A stretch of DNA of 64,000 bases from Rhodoplanes serenus (GTDB lineage Bacteria > Pseudomonadota > Alphaproteobacteria > Rhizobiales > Xanthobacteraceae), in contig WNKV01000001.1 of NCBI GenBank assembly GCA_009720755.1, positions 310,001 to 374,000 on the forward strand, read 5' to 3'. The number at the start of each line of letters is the position of its first letter. Positions within the stretch are counted from its first letter, which is position 1. A program made the translations under genes and the position numbers. The notes under the pieces were generated by a model. It saw only the letters and a program-made list of their open reading frames with translations. It was not told the origin of the DNA and searched no databases. Shown here in pieces: positions 46,043 to 55,441 of the stretch.

Positions 46043-46507
46043 ATGTCGGCGGATCGCGATCACAATCGCTGCAAGGGATGGCCAAAGCTGCCTGGCACTG
46101 ACATGGCCGTGCCGGGAAGCGTGCCGCCAGTGCTGATATACAGAACCGAACGCTCGGTGACCCAGTCTGCTCCGGGTCGGCGCCGTTGGATACTGGAGTT
46201 TGAGCGAAGCGCGGCGCCGTTCATCGAGCCGTTGATGGGATGGACCGGAAGCAGTGATCCCTTTGCTTCGATTCGTCTGGAGTTCCCAGATTGCGAAAGT
46301 GCCGTCGGTTTTGCGGAAAAGAATGGGTGGGACTATCGGGTGATCGATCCTCCAGCTCGAAAACCGCTGATCAAAGGTTACGCGGATCGGTTCAAATATG
46401 AGCTTGCCGATGCGATGGCTCGCGCCGCTCACGGCAGATCAAAATGCTCGGAACAATCGAGCATAACCAGGACAGAGTCTCCGAGCGGCTGGCCGAACCG
46501 GAAGTAG
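46043..46507 (+). CDS. NDUFS4/ETC complex I subunit-like protein
   Basis: The 154-residue protein matches the conserved region of the 18-kDa complex I accessory subunit: VLIYRTERSVTQSAPGRRRWILEFE, FIEPLMGWTGSSDPFASIRLEFPDCESAVGFAEKNGWDYRVIDPPAR, then LIKGYADRFKY. Alphaproteobacterial respiratory chains have such a subunit encoded elsewhere. Finding one at the end of a dnaK-clpB-grpE unit is unusual and may mean a stress variant or a complex I assembly and protection role. It is a soluble protein without signal peptide. Confidence 0.8.
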   Translation: MSADRDHNRCKGWPKLPGTDMAVPGSVPPVLIYRTERSVTQSAPGRRRWILEFERSAAPFIEPLMGWTGSSDPFASIRLEFPDCESAVGFAEKNGWDYRVIDPPARKPLIKGYADRFKYELADAMARAAHGRSKCSEQSSITRTESPSGWPNRK

Positions 46508-46796
46508 CCGCGTAGTCAGCCCGTTATTGCGATACTGAGCAGGAACAAGCCACGTCGATGTTTTATCGGTGTAGCCCGATGATAGGCGCAAGGCGCGTGA
46601 GAGCGGTTGCGGCTGTTCCGCCGGCTCACGAGCCCCGTTTGTACCGGGGCCACGATGTTCATGGACCATCAGCGGAGGTCCGTCGATCCACGGAGGCGGC
46701 GTGCACCTCATCCGTGATTGGCAAGGGCACGCCAATGAGCCGCCGCGGCTTGCTCCGATCTGCCCAGAAAACACGGACAATTTGCAGGGATCGCCA
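46508..46796. other. Intergenic region with weak hairpin
   Basis: This is a convergent interval between the NDUFS4-like gene and a leftward Hsp20. A CCCCG/CGGGG stem at about 46630-46650 might be a terminator. No gene was recognised. Confidence 0.35.
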
Positions 46797-47339
46797 CTAA
46801 ACGGCCTTCACTTCAATCTTCTTTTCCGGCTTCTGCGCCCCGGGTGCCTTCGGGCGCGTTACGGTGAGCACGCCCTTTTTGAAGCTGGCATCGATTTTGT
46901 CGGCGTCAACGCCCTCGGGTATTCGGAAGTGACGCTCAAACGAGCCGAAATGCCGCTCGCGTAGATGATATCCCGTTTTCTTTTCTTCCTTGTCCTCTTG
47001 TTTTTCGCCGCGGATGGTCAAGGTATTGTTGGACACTTTGACCTCGATATTCTTCTCATCAAGTCCGGGAAGCTCCGCGCTGATTTCGTAGGCATTGTCT
47101 TTTTCGACAACATCAACGGCCGGAGTTGCGGCCAAAGTCAGCTCCCGCCGCCAAAAAGGATCGGCATCGAAAAGCGAACGACGGAAGGGAAGGCGCCAGG
47201 AACCTCGATCAAACTCGTCGAAAAGGCGGTCAACCTCGCGGCGCAGGCTCTCAAACGGTCTCCACGTTTGAGCCAACGCTCCCTTCTCACTCGTTTTCGT
47301 TTCGCTTTGAACCGTCAGACTTTTTTCCGTTTCAGCCAT
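46797..47339 (-). CDS. Small heat-shock protein Hsp20
   Basis: The 180-residue protein has an N-terminal arm (RPFESLRREVDRLFDEFDRGSW) and an alpha-crystallin domain (VDVVEKDNAYEISAELPGLDEKNIEVKVSNNTLTIRGEK; ASFKKGVLTVTRPK). It is close to the Hsp20 at 24760 in domain sequence and is the fifth intact Hsp20-type gene of the island. ATG 47339 has a GGAGGG site. Confidence 0.95.
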   Translation of the reverse strand: MAETEKSLTVQSETKTSEKGALAQTWRPFESLRREVDRLFDEFDRGSWRLPFRRSLFDADPFWRRELTLAATPAVDVVEKDNAYEISAELPGLDEKNIEVKVSNNTLTIRGEKQEDKEEKKTGYHLRERHFGSFERHFRIPEGVDADKIDASFKKGVLTVTRPKAPGAQKPEKKIEVKAV

Positions 47340-47442
47340 GACTGAGCCCTCCTACGATGGTTGAGTATCTTGGTGTGTCATTGCAAAATAGACCCTCGGC
47401 CCACGTCCGCGTCGCCACAACTCAGCGTGCCGGCCGCCATAC

Positions 47443-48096
47443 TTAATTGCTAACCGTGATGTGGTTTTCGACGTCGGTAACTGCCGGAGCGGCCCACGCG
47501 GCTCGTTCTGCTTCCTCTCGCTCCGCCCAGGAACGAACAGTACCTCTGAGAACGACCTTGCTTCCGCTTGTATCGACCGTAATGCGCTCAGCATCGACCT
47601 GGGCACTCCTGTGTAGCGCGGAAACAATGCGTCTTTTCACCTCCTTGGGAGCGATGTTGCCCTTCAGCGTGATCAGGTTGCTTATGCCCTTGACGCCGCG
47701 CAACCGGCGGATTGAGTTCGCCGCAATGCTTCGTTGGTAATCCCACCTGACCTCACCTTCGAGTGTGACCCAGCCCGCCTTTACGACAATCTTGATGTTC
47801 TCCCAGGAACCCGGCAGTTGAGCCTTGATTGCCGCGACGGCATCCCGGGCGATTTCCGGATCAGGCCTCTCCGTGATGCTCGGCAATCGCACCTCGATAT
47901 CATTGGCGACTGCATGGACGCCTGTTACGCGCTTCGCTGCCACTTCAGCTTCCAGCTTTTCATTGTAGCTTCGCACAAAGCCCGTGAGCGTCACAACGCC
48001 ATCTTTGACCGCAACCGCGATGTCTGTTGCTTCGATGTCCGGATCCCACCGAAGTTCTTCCTCGACGTCCCGTTTAACCTCGCGGTCATCGCGCAT
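47443..48096 (-). CDS. Triple BON-domain protein, OsmY-like
   Basis: The 217-residue protein consists of three BON domains (about 5-70, 78-145 and 150-217), each with the core G-x-V-x-L-x-G-x-V ([40 protein letters not shown]). BON domains bind phospholipid membranes; OsmY is a periplasmic relative. No signal peptide is seen, so this one may be cytoplasmic. An Fnr-type operator lies 60 bases upstream. Confidence 0.88.
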   Translation of the reverse strand: MRDDREVKRDVEEELRWDPDIEATDIAVAVKDGVVTLTGFVRSYNEKLEAEVAAKRVTGVHAVANDIEVRLPSITERPDPEIARDAVAAIKAQLPGSWENIKIVVKAGWVTLEGEVRWDYQRSIAANSIRRLRGVKGISNLITLKGNIAPKEVKRRIVSALHRSAQVDAERITVDTSGSKVVLRGTVRSWAEREEAERAAWAAPAVTDVENHITVSN

Positions 48097-48156
48097 GGAT
48101 AGCCCCTCTGAATACCGGTGCGGTAAAACTCTTAAGCATACGCTTTTTGTCAGACA

Positions 48157-48170
48157 TTGACGCTAATCAA
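48157..48170. promoter_or_regulatory. NNR/Fnr-type operator (TTGAC-N4-ATCAA)
   Basis: An exact match to the TTGAC-N4-ATCAA class lies 60 bases before the leftward BON gene at 48096. A TATGCT hexamer (48140-48135, leftward) could serve as -10, though its spacing is shorter than classical class II. Confidence 0.6.
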
Positions 48171-48360
48171 TTTCATGATGGGCGCCGTTTTTACAAATCA
48201 GCGACGGGCGTTTGCCCCGCGGGGTCGAGCGCATCATTTGATTGGCGGCCATTCACTGTTCGGTCCGATCTCGCCCCAATCGCCCCAACTGACGCGCGCA
48301 GTTTGATCAAAATCGCTCCCGCCCCGTTGTCTCGGGACGGGAGCGACAAAGAAGCGCACA

Positions 48361-49023
48361 CTACGGTGAGATCACGATGTTGTTGGTGACGCTGCTGACC
48401 CCAGGAGCGGCCCGCGCGGAGCGCTCCGCTTCCTGCCGTTCCGCCCAGGATCGCACCGTTCCTCTCAAGGTGACCTTGCTGCCGTCGACGTCAACGACAA
48501 TCTTGTCAGCGTCGACTTTGGCGCTGCGGACCAGCGCGTCCTCAATCTTGCGTTTGACATCGCTTGGACTTACGCGCGGCTTGACGTGAATGAGATTCGA
48601 AATTGACTTGATGCCCTTGATCGAGCGAACCGCACGCTCAGCCCATTCCTTTTGATAGAACCATTCCACGTCACCTTCGAGTGTCAGGTAACCGTTCTTT
48701 ACGACGACCTTGATATCGTCGCCGGTGGTCGGCAAATCCCGCTTGATCGCCTTCACAGCCTCTTCGGCAATTTCTGGGTCGGTCCGTTCGCTGGCTAGCC
48801 GCACCTGAATGTCGTTGGCCACTCCTTTGACGCCGGACACCCGCTTTGCCGCTTTCTCGGCGTAGTAGGAGTCCATGTAGCTCTTCGTGAACCCCGTAAG
48901 GGTTACCACGCCATCCTTGACAGTAACGGCAATATGGCTGCTGTCGTCGATTGAAGGATCGTACTTGATCTCATCTTCGACATCACGCTTGATTGTTGAA
49001 TCCGTGTGAAAAATGGAAACCAT
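48361..49023 (-). CDS. Triple BON-domain protein, paralogue
   Basis: The 220-residue protein has the same three-BON layout as the gene at 47443 ([40 protein letters not shown]), clearly a duplicate. The start at 49023 has GGAG upstream; the open frame runs to 49284 but the extra part is not BON-like. Function is probably attachment to or protection of membranes under stress. Confidence 0.88.
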   Translation of the reverse strand: MVSIFHTDSTIKRDVEDEIKYDPSIDDSSHIAVTVKDGVVTLTGFTKSYMDSYYAEKAAKRVSGVKGVANDIQVRLASERTDPEIAEEAVKAIKRDLPTTGDDIKVVVKNGYLTLEGDVEWFYQKEWAERAVRSIKGIKSISNLIHVKPRVSPSDVKRKIEDALVRSAKVDADKIVVDVDGSKVTLRGTVRSWAERQEAERSARAAPGVSSVTNNIVISP

Positions 49024-49228
49024 GGTGGCGTCTCCACGTTGAACCGGACAGGATTGTCCCATACGTTTTTTCACACAGCTTCGCAGCCAACCGGCTCTCC
49101 TGGTCAATATTATGCGCTCGAATAGGTGGATGATTTGCCACATGTCGTGACACCGCGGCCGGATCGCGGCGATCATGCAACTCATTCCTGGTGAGCACGG
49201 GCGCTGCCGCTGCATAGGATTAGATGTC

Positions 49229-50230
49229 ATGGCAGGCATGCTTTCGGCCGCGCTACCTGAAGAGGTAAGGACCGGGGCACGCAAGAGGCGGCAACCAAGT
49301 TGGATAGCGCCGATGCTGGCGAGCTTGACGCAAGAGCGATTTTCCAGGGAGGACTGGCTCTTCGAACCGAAATGGGACGGCGAGCGCTGCCTGGTGTTCA
49401 GTCACGGCACCGAATTGGAATTGTTGTCACGTAACAGGACACGTCTGAATGAAAGATATCCCGAGCTTGCACCGGCATTCAATCAGTGTGCGATGAACTC
49501 TTTCATTGCTGATGGTGAAATCGTTGCATTCACGGGCGGCATAACGAGCTTCATGCAGCTCCCAAAGCGCATGCAGGTCGAGAATCCATCTCGCTCCTTG
49601 TTGCGACAGGTGCCGGTCTATATGTACCTGTTCGACCTTCTGTACTGGAACGGTTACGATTTGCGGCGCGTACCCTTTCGGCATCGTAAAGCACTGCTTC
49701 ACGACGCATTCCCATTCGGGCGCCGATTGAGATTCACCGCGCATCGTGAGAAGGATGGCGAAGCCTATTACCGCGAAGCGTGCCGCAAGGGCTGGGAAGG
49801 GATTATCGCTAAGAATGGCAACAGCCAATATGTCTCAAAACGAACGCGAGACTGGCTGAAGTTCAAGTGTGAGCAAGGTCAGGAGTTTGTTGTCGGCGGA
49901 TACACAGAGCCCCAGGGACATCGGATTGGCTTCGGGGCTTTGCTGCTAGGAGTGTACCGAGACGAGCGACTTCATTATGCGGGAAAGGTTGGAACCGGAT
50001 TCGATAGCGCGATGTTGAAAGTTCTTGCGCAGCGACTTCGAAGTATCGAAACGAATGTCTCGCCATTTGCCGACTACGATATCCCGCAACGAGGCGTCTA
50101 CTGGGTCAAACCGGAGCTCGTCGCACAGATTGCCTTCACGGAATGGACCAAGGATGGCCGGCTCCGCCATCCACGGTTTCGCGGTTTGCGTGACGACAAG
50201 CTGCCGTCAGAAGTGATACGGGAGGGTTGA
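49229..50230 (+). CDS. ligD: ATP-dependent DNA ligase, LigD ligase domain as separate protein
   Basis: The 333-residue protein has the adenylation site Lys in EPKWDGERC (KxDG), the nucleotidyltransferase motifs (ADGEIVAFTG; YMYLFDLLYWNG; WEGIIAKNG; RTRDWLKFKC) and an OB-fold (EFVVGGYTEPQGHR ... GVYWVKPELVAQIAFTEWT). In most bacteria this domain is fused with polymerase and phosphoesterase in LigD for non-homologous end joining; here these are three adjacent genes. The start is one of two close ATGs (49229, 49238). Confidence 0.92.
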   Translation: MAGMLSAALPEEVRTGARKRRQPSWIAPMLASLTQERFSREDWLFEPKWDGERCLVFSHGTELELLSRNRTRLNERYPELAPAFNQCAMNSFIADGEIVAFTGGITSFMQLPKRMQVENPSRSLLRQVPVYMYLFDLLYWNGYDLRRVPFRHRKALLHDAFPFGRRLRFTAHREKDGEAYYREACRKGWEGIIAKNGNSQYVSKRTRDWLKFKCEQGQEFVVGGYTEPQGHRIGFGALLLGVYRDERLHYAGKVGTGFDSAMLKVLAQRLRSIETNVSPFADYDIPQRGVYWVKPELVAQIAFTEWTKDGRLRHPRFRGLRDDKLPSEVIREG

Positions 50231-51184
50231 GTGGGCGCGAGCGAATTGCGATTGCGTGTTGAAGGACACGAAATAGCGGTTACAAACCCGGCCAAGTTGC
50301 TGTTTTCGGACGATCATATCAGCAAGTACGAGCTCATTGACTATTACCGGTGGGTGGCACCGCGGATGCTTCCGTTTCTGCGTGATCGGCCAATTGCCTT
50401 GGAGCGATATCCGAATAGCATCGGACAAGTTGGGTTTTTTCAGAAGTCTGTGCCCTCCTATTTTCCTGACTGGGTCAAAACGATTGAAGTTGAAAAGAAA
50501 CAAGGAGGCGTAACCCGTCATGTGATCTGCAATAACGGGGCCGTGCTGGTGTATTTGGCAAATCAGGCATGCATCACGCCACATATATGGATCAGCCGGG
50601 TCGACAAGCTCGAATGCCCAGATCAAATGGTGTTTGACCTCGACCCTTCAGCCGATGCGTTCGACTGGGTTAGGGCAGCGGCATTAGCTCTCAATGAACT
50701 CCTTCAAGAATTGACGCTGTCGGCCTATGTCAAATCGACCGGTTCGCGAGGATTGCATGTCATCGTGCCTCTTAAGCGGACTGAGTCATTCGAGTCAGTG
50801 CGCGCCTTCGCTCGCGCGGTCGCGATGCGTGTTGTCATGGAGGAACCAAGTCAGCGAACTCTGCAGCAGCGCACTGGCTCGCGGCATGGACGCGTGTTCT
50901 TCGACATCAACCGCAATGCTTACGCACAGACCGTTGCGCCGCCGTATGCGGTGAGAGCGCGGCCCAACGCTTCGTTGTCGATTCCGCTCTTCTGGGAAGA
51001 GGTGCGCTCCAAAACATTGCGGCCGGATGGCGTAACTCTTCGAGACATACGCAAAAGGCTCGATGGAATGATTGATCCATGGGCTGACTTTTGGCGCCGC
51101 GCAAGCGCACTCGGGAGTGCACGGCGTAAATTGGAGTTGCTCGGTGTCTCTGTCAGAGTACCGCAAAAGGCGAAATTTCGCTAA
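50231..51184 (+). CDS. ligD: LigD polymerase/primase domain as separate protein
   Basis: The 317-residue protein of the archaeo-eukaryotic primase type has VTNPAKLLFSDDHISKYELIDYY at the start, ALERYPNSIGQVGFFQK, the metal-binding VFDLDPSADAFDW and the SxH-type STGSRGLHVIVPLKR. It fills gaps and adds ribonucleotides at breaks in end joining. The GTG start at 50231 directly follows the ligase stop. Confidence 0.93.
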   Translation: MGASELRLRVEGHEIAVTNPAKLLFSDDHISKYELIDYYRWVAPRMLPFLRDRPIALERYPNSIGQVGFFQKSVPSYFPDWVKTIEVEKKQGGVTRHVICNNGAVLVYLANQACITPHIWISRVDKLECPDQMVFDLDPSADAFDWVRAAALALNELLQELTLSAYVKSTGSRGLHVIVPLKRTESFESVRAFARAVAMRVVMEEPSQRTLQQRTGSRHGRVFFDINRNAYAQTVAPPYAVRARPNASLSIPLFWEEVRSKTLRPDGVTLRDIRKRLDGMIDPWADFWRRASALGSARRKLELLGVSVRVPQKAKFR

Positions 51185-51746
51185 AACGCCAGAACCGGCG
51201 GGGCGTTTGCGCGCCCGGCGCCGCGGGCGCCTATTTGTTGTACAGAAGCATTGTGTAAGCCGTCTGCATTACGATTTCAGGCTTGAGGTCGGCGGTGTGT
51301 TGGCATCATGGGCGATCCCCAAGGGCCCCTCGATGAACCCCAGACAGAAACGTCTTGCCCTCAGAACTGAAGATCATCCTCTGGAATATGCGACATTTGA
51401 AGGCGTAATCCCGGAGGGTGAATATGGTGCCGGCGTAGTGATGGTATGGGATAAAGGCGACTATCGCCCGCAACACGACAAGTCGATTGAGGTTCAGTTG
51501 GCTCGCGGCAAAATTGATCTTGTGCTTAGCGGCGTCAAGCTCCGGGGCGGATTTACATTGATACAGATTGCCGTCCGGTCCGGCAGACCTAATCAAGGAG
51601 ATGCTTGGCTGCTGATTAAGCAAAAGGACGAATTCGCCGCCACTTCGTGGAATATCGAACAGGCGGCTCCTGATCGCTCAGTGATAACCGGACGCACTCT
51701 TGAGGAAATTGCGGAGGGTCGTTCGCGCCGACAGCGGGGACTTTGA
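51144..51746 (+). CDS. ligD: LigD 3'-phosphoesterase domain as separate protein
   Basis: The 200-residue protein has the phosphoesterase signature with His and Asp ligands in VVQKHCVSRLHYDFRLE, then WAIPKGPSMNPRQKRLA, TEDHPLEYATFEGVIPEGEYGAG, and DKGDY. It trims 3' ends before ligation. The GTG at 51144, with GGAG upstream, overlaps the polymerase gene by 41 bases. The order LIG-POL-PE differs from the fused PE-LIG-POL of Pseudomonas. No Ku gene is present in the window. Confidence 0.88.
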   Translation: MSLSEYRKRRNFAKTPEPAGRLRARRRGRLFVVQKHCVSRLHYDFRLEVGGVLASWAIPKGPSMNPRQKRLALRTEDHPLEYATFEGVIPEGEYGAGVVMVWDKGDYRPQHDKSIEVQLARGKIDLVLSGVKLRGGFTLIQIAVRSGRPNQGDAWLLIKQKDEFAATSWNIEQAAPDRSVITGRTLEEIAEGRSRRQRGL

Positions 51747-51817
51747 CCTGCCAAATATGTAGGTTGCAGTGGGGGTTGGCTAGCCCCCAAGACGAGCGGA
51801 ACCGGCGGACCCCCGTC

Positions 51818-51831
51818 TTGACAGTCATCAA
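51818..51831. promoter_or_regulatory. NNR/Fnr-type operator (TTGAC-N4-ATCAA) before usp
   Basis: An exact 5-4-5 match lies 80 bases before the universal stress protein start. A CATCAT hexamer (51855-51860) is a possible -10 close to class II spacing. Confidence 0.6.
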
Positions 51832-51910
51832 GGACTCGCGCTCGGCTCTCATGCCATCATGTTGTTGTCCTCAGTGGGGTGTGTTAACGCATCGATTCAC
51901 GAGAACCCTG

Positions 51911-52744
51911 ATGATCAAAGATGTATTCACTTGGCTCGACGGAAGCGTCTCGGACGAAATTCGTATGAGCGCCGCTCTCGATATCGTCCGGCAATTCGAA
52001 GGTCATGCGACAGGCTTGTTTTTTAGCGTATTACCTCCACCTCCAGCACCCATTGAAGGCGACCTCACAGGCGCACTTGGCATCGCGGCCCTGATGGATC
52101 AGGCGCGTGCCTCAGGCGATAAAATGGAAAAGACCATTGTCGACCGGTTAAAGCGGTACGGCGTGGCCATCGAGCTTCGCAGGTTCGACGTTCTAAGATC
52201 AGACATTGCAGATGTTGCCGCTCGCGAAGCGAGGTGCGCCGACGCCTTCGTCTTGATCAGACCAAACGGCTCGCAAGATCCCGATCGCCTCGTCGAGGGC
52301 ATTCTGTTTGGATCAGGCCGGCATATTTTGTTGGTCCCCGAAGTCGAGCGCCCGAAATCCATTGTTTTCAACCGGATTTTGGTCGCGTGGAACGCGAGCC
52401 GCGAATCGACGCGGGCTGTGGCCGAAGCAATGCCCTATTTGCGGATAGCGAAGGACGTCTCGGTCGTGATGGTTACCGAAGAGCCTCGCAAACAGATGGA
52501 AGGATCCGTGGGTGACGCGATCAAAAAGCATTTGAAGCATCACGGCGTTGCGGCGGAACTCCATCGGGTCAAATGCCGGAACGGTAATGTAGGCGAAACA
52601 TTGCTTGCGGAAGCCAAGAAAGCGAGAAGTGACCTGATCGTTCTAGGTGGATACGGCCATACTCGCCTTCGCGAGATGCTTCTCGGCGGTGTAACCTATC
52701 ATTTGATGCACAATTCGCCGGTGCCGCTTCTCATGGCGCACTAA
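51911..52744 (+). CDS. Universal stress protein, two-domain
   Basis: The 277-residue protein has a diverged first Usp fold and a clear second one (ILVAWNASRESTRAVAEAMPYL; end motif LGGYGHTRLREMLLGGVTYHLMHNSPVPLLM with the ATP-binding G-x-x-G-x9-G-T pattern). Usp proteins help survival in starvation and low oxygen. Start 51911 is favoured; the open frame goes back to 51743 but would cover the operator. It converges on phaC. Confidence 0.88.
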   Translation: MIKDVFTWLDGSVSDEIRMSAALDIVRQFEGHATGLFFSVLPPPPAPIEGDLTGALGIAALMDQARASGDKMEKTIVDRLKRYGVAIELRRFDVLRSDIADVAAREARCADAFVLIRPNGSQDPDRLVEGILFGSGRHILLVPEVERPKSIVFNRILVAWNASRESTRAVAEAMPYLRIAKDVSVVMVTEEPRKQMEGSVGDAIKKHLKHHGVAAELHRVKCRNGNVGETLLAEAKKARSDLIVLGGYGHTRLREMLLGGVTYHLMHNSPVPLLMAH

Positions 52745-52823
52745 TTAAACGAATACAAATTCAGGACGCAAGAGACGATCAAATGTTCCACACTCACGTT
52801 GTGGCGTTGTGGCAACAGTCGAT

Positions 52824-54662
52824 CTAGCGTTCAAGTACATAGGTGCCGGGCGCATCGGCAATTGGCGCAAGGCCGGTTGCCGGGTTCCCGAGTGGAGGCG
52901 GCGCGATCCGCCCGGTCGAGTGACGAGCCAGCCAGGACTGCCACACAGGCCACCAGCTCCCTTCAAAGTGCGGTGCGGTAGTCCGCCATGTCTCAGGATC
53001 AGTATCGCGGTCGGCTGAATTCTTTGTCGCCATCTGGAAACTGCGATTCTTATGGCCAGGTTCACTGACGATACCGGCATTGTGTCCGCCTGTCGTAAGC
53101 ACAAACGTAACATCCGTATCGGTCAAATGGTGGAGTTTAAACACAGACCTCCAAGGTGCGACATGATCTTTTTCCGTTCCGACTGCGAAAATCGGAACGA
53201 GAATGTCCGTCAGGAAGATCGTCCGACCGCCAACTTTATAGCGGCCGCTGACGAGATCATTATCCAGATAAAGATGGCGGAGATACTCAGAATGCATGCG
53301 ATAAGGCAGTCGGGTCGCGTCGGCGTTCCATGCCATTAGGTCGTTCATCGGCGGCCTTACGCCCAATAGATAGCTCCGCAGCGCCCGCGACCAGATCAAA
53401 TCGTTCGATCGGAGCAGATGGAACGCACCGGCCATCTGATGCGTGTCGAGATAGCCTTGCTCCCATGTTATGCCCTCAAGAAACGCAACTTCGCTCTCGC
53501 TGATGAACAATCCTAGCTCGCCAGGATCTGTGAAATCGACCAGCGTTGCCAGCAATGTGATGCTTGCGAGCTGATTGATCCCGCTTCGCGTCATCGCGGC
53601 CGCAGCGATCGCCAATAATGTTCCGCCAAGGCAATAGCCGACCGCGTGCGTTTTGCGATGATCGCAGATTTCGTCGATCGCCCTGAGTGCGGCGACTATG
53701 CCAAGTTCGCGATAGTCGTCCATACCAAGATCGCGATCCGATCCGGCCGGATTTTTCCATGAGATCATAAAAACCGTGTGCCCGCGCTCGACCAAATATC
53801 GAACAAGGGAATTGTGCGGGGAAAGATCGAGGATATAGTATTTCATGATCCATGCCGGGACGATGAGTACGGATTCGGCATAGACATCATCTGTAGTCGG
53901 CGAATATTGAATGAGCTCAATTAGGCGATTGCGATAGACCACTTTTCCCGGCGTAACGGCGACGTTCACGCCCACTTTGAATTGCTCGGCTCCGACCGGA
54001 GGCCTGCCGTCGACCAAACGCAGCCAATCCTCATGGAAATGCTGCATCCCATTAACCAGATTCAATCCGCCCTGCTGAATTGTAGCAGCGCTAACCTCCG
54101 GATTGAGCCATGGAATATTTGAACGCGATATAACGTCAAGGAGCTGGCGAGTAACGAATTCGACCACCCGCTCGTGATGTTTGTCGACTCCGTCAATGTC
54201 GGTGGTGGCGTTGTGCCACCATTGCTGGTGCAACAAGAAGTTCTGATAAATCAATTTGTGCGGCCACTGTTGCCATTCCTCGGCAACGAAGCGTTCGTCC
54301 TGCGGAAGGGGATCGATACAGGGCGAAGGGTTGGATGCACTGATACATCGCATCCAATACAACCCGATTCTGCCCGCCTTCCGCCACGCCTTTTCGACAA
54401 GCTGTGCCTGTTTCCCCGGCGACATCCAAAGATGCCCGAACCAATCAAAGTACGCTTCCGATAACCCAACCGGACTTATGCCGGCGGTAAGCCGCCCAAT
54501 ACGAGCTTTAAAGACACGGTCGATACTTCGCCAGGCAACATCAGATGCTCGATCCTTGTCGTGGCTTGCATCCGCAGGCCGTGTGTGAAAATCCGCCTGG
54601 ACAGGCTCCGTTGTCACCCGAGCTTCACCCTCAAGCGAAGGCGTTTTACTCGTGTCGTTCAT
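52824..54662 (-). CDS. phaC: Poly(3-hydroxyalkanoate) synthase, class I type
   Basis: The 612-residue alpha/beta-hydrolase polymerase has the N-terminal PhaC block (DWLRLVDGRPPVGAEQFKVGVNVAVTPGKVVYRN), VPAWIMKYYILDLSPHNSLV, the active-site Cys in GYCLGGTL near residue 340, Asp in GTEKDHVAPW and His in TTGGHNAGIV. It polymerises hydroxyacyl-CoA into storage granules. No phaA, phaB or phasin is nearby. Such a lone copy with stress genes is typical of low-oxygen regulons. A half Fnr-like site lies at 54676-54686 just upstream. Confidence 0.92.
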   Translation of the reverse strand: MNDTSKTPSLEGEARVTTEPVQADFHTRPADASHDKDRASDVAWRSIDRVFKARIGRLTAGISPVGLSEAYFDWFGHLWMSPGKQAQLVEKAWRKAGRIGLYWMRCISASNPSPCIDPLPQDERFVAEEWQQWPHKLIYQNFLLHQQWWHNATTDIDGVDKHHERVVEFVTRQLLDVISRSNIPWLNPEVSAATIQQGGLNLVNGMQHFHEDWLRLVDGRPPVGAEQFKVGVNVAVTPGKVVYRNRLIELIQYSPTTDDVYAESVLIVPAWIMKYYILDLSPHNSLVRYLVERGHTVFMISWKNPAGSDRDLGMDDYRELGIVAALRAIDEICDHRKTHAVGYCLGGTLLAIAAAAMTRSGINQLASITLLATLVDFTDPGELGLFISESEVAFLEGITWEQGYLDTHQMAGAFHLLRSNDLIWSRALRSYLLGVRPPMNDLMAWNADATRLPYRMHSEYLRHLYLDNDLVSGRYKVGGRTIFLTDILVPIFAVGTEKDHVAPWRSVFKLHHLTDTDVTFVLTTGGHNAGIVSEPGHKNRSFQMATKNSADRDTDPETWRTTAPHFEGSWWPVWQSWLARHSTGRIAPPPLGNPATGLAPIADAPGTYVLER

Positions 54663-54795
54663 GGCTAGCGCCCTAACAATCGTCAAGTCCTGGTTATCAA
54701 GGATGACTATAGCGACATATTCTCATTGGGACGATCCGAAGCGAGGCAATATTGATAGATGAAAATAGCATCATTCTGTCTATTTGATCGTACTT

Positions 54796-55344
54796 TCAAT
54801 TGTATTTTGAAATCCATTCAGCGTAACGATTCATGAAAGTCTGAAGGAAGCTTTTTGTTGTTTCGTTGTTGATGTTGCCGTGCTCATCGATCAAACCCTG
54901 GGAGAAATGAATATACACTTCTGGCTGTCCGAGCGTCGGAACGTCAAGATAACCAAGCACACTGCGTAGATGGGCTTGAGCTACCGCGGTGCCGATCGCG
55001 CCTATCGAAGCACCCGCTATTCCGGCTGGCTTGCCAGCCCACAAATTTTTTCCATATGGCCGCGATACCCAATCTAGAACATTCTTAAGCGCGGTCGGAA
55101 GCGAGCGATTATGCTCAGGTGTCACGAACAGAAGGGCATTTGCTGCGGTGACTTGCAATTTCGCGCGCGATACCGATTCGGGCGGCGATTGATCGAGATC
55201 TTGATTGTATAGCGGCAGATCATCGATTCGGACGAAGTCGCAATCGAAGTCGCTCGGTGCGAGTTTTACCAAAGCCTTTGCGAGCTTCAGATTGATCGAA
55301 TCCTTGCGGATACTTCCAACAATGATTGCAACTTTGCGAGCCAT
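54796..55344 (-). CDS. NADPH-dependent FMN reductase-like flavoprotein
   Basis: The 182-residue flavodoxin-fold protein has the phosphate-binding GSIRKDSIN loop, FVTPEHNRSLPTALKNVLDWVSRP and GIAGASIGAIGTAVAQAHLR, as in chromate/azo/quinone reductases of the SsuE/YieF group. It probably reduces quinones or metals with NAD(P)H to limit oxidative stress. An operator and -10 box in class II arrangement precede it (55442-55482). Confidence 0.9.
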   Translation of the reverse strand: MARKVAIIVGSIRKDSINLKLAKALVKLAPSDFDCDFVRIDDLPLYNQDLDQSPPESVSRAKLQVTAANALLFVTPEHNRSLPTALKNVLDWVSRPYGKNLWAGKPAGIAGASIGAIGTAVAQAHLRSVLGYLDVPTLGQPEVYIHFSQGLIDEHGNINNETTKSFLQTFMNRYAEWISKYN

Positions 55345-55441
55345 GAAAGCGATCCTCGTCGAATTTACAAGTCAATTGCCTCGGCTTATGTCCCATTTGG
55401 TCACTTCTCTTAATCCGCCAGTCTACTCCTGCTCAAATAGA

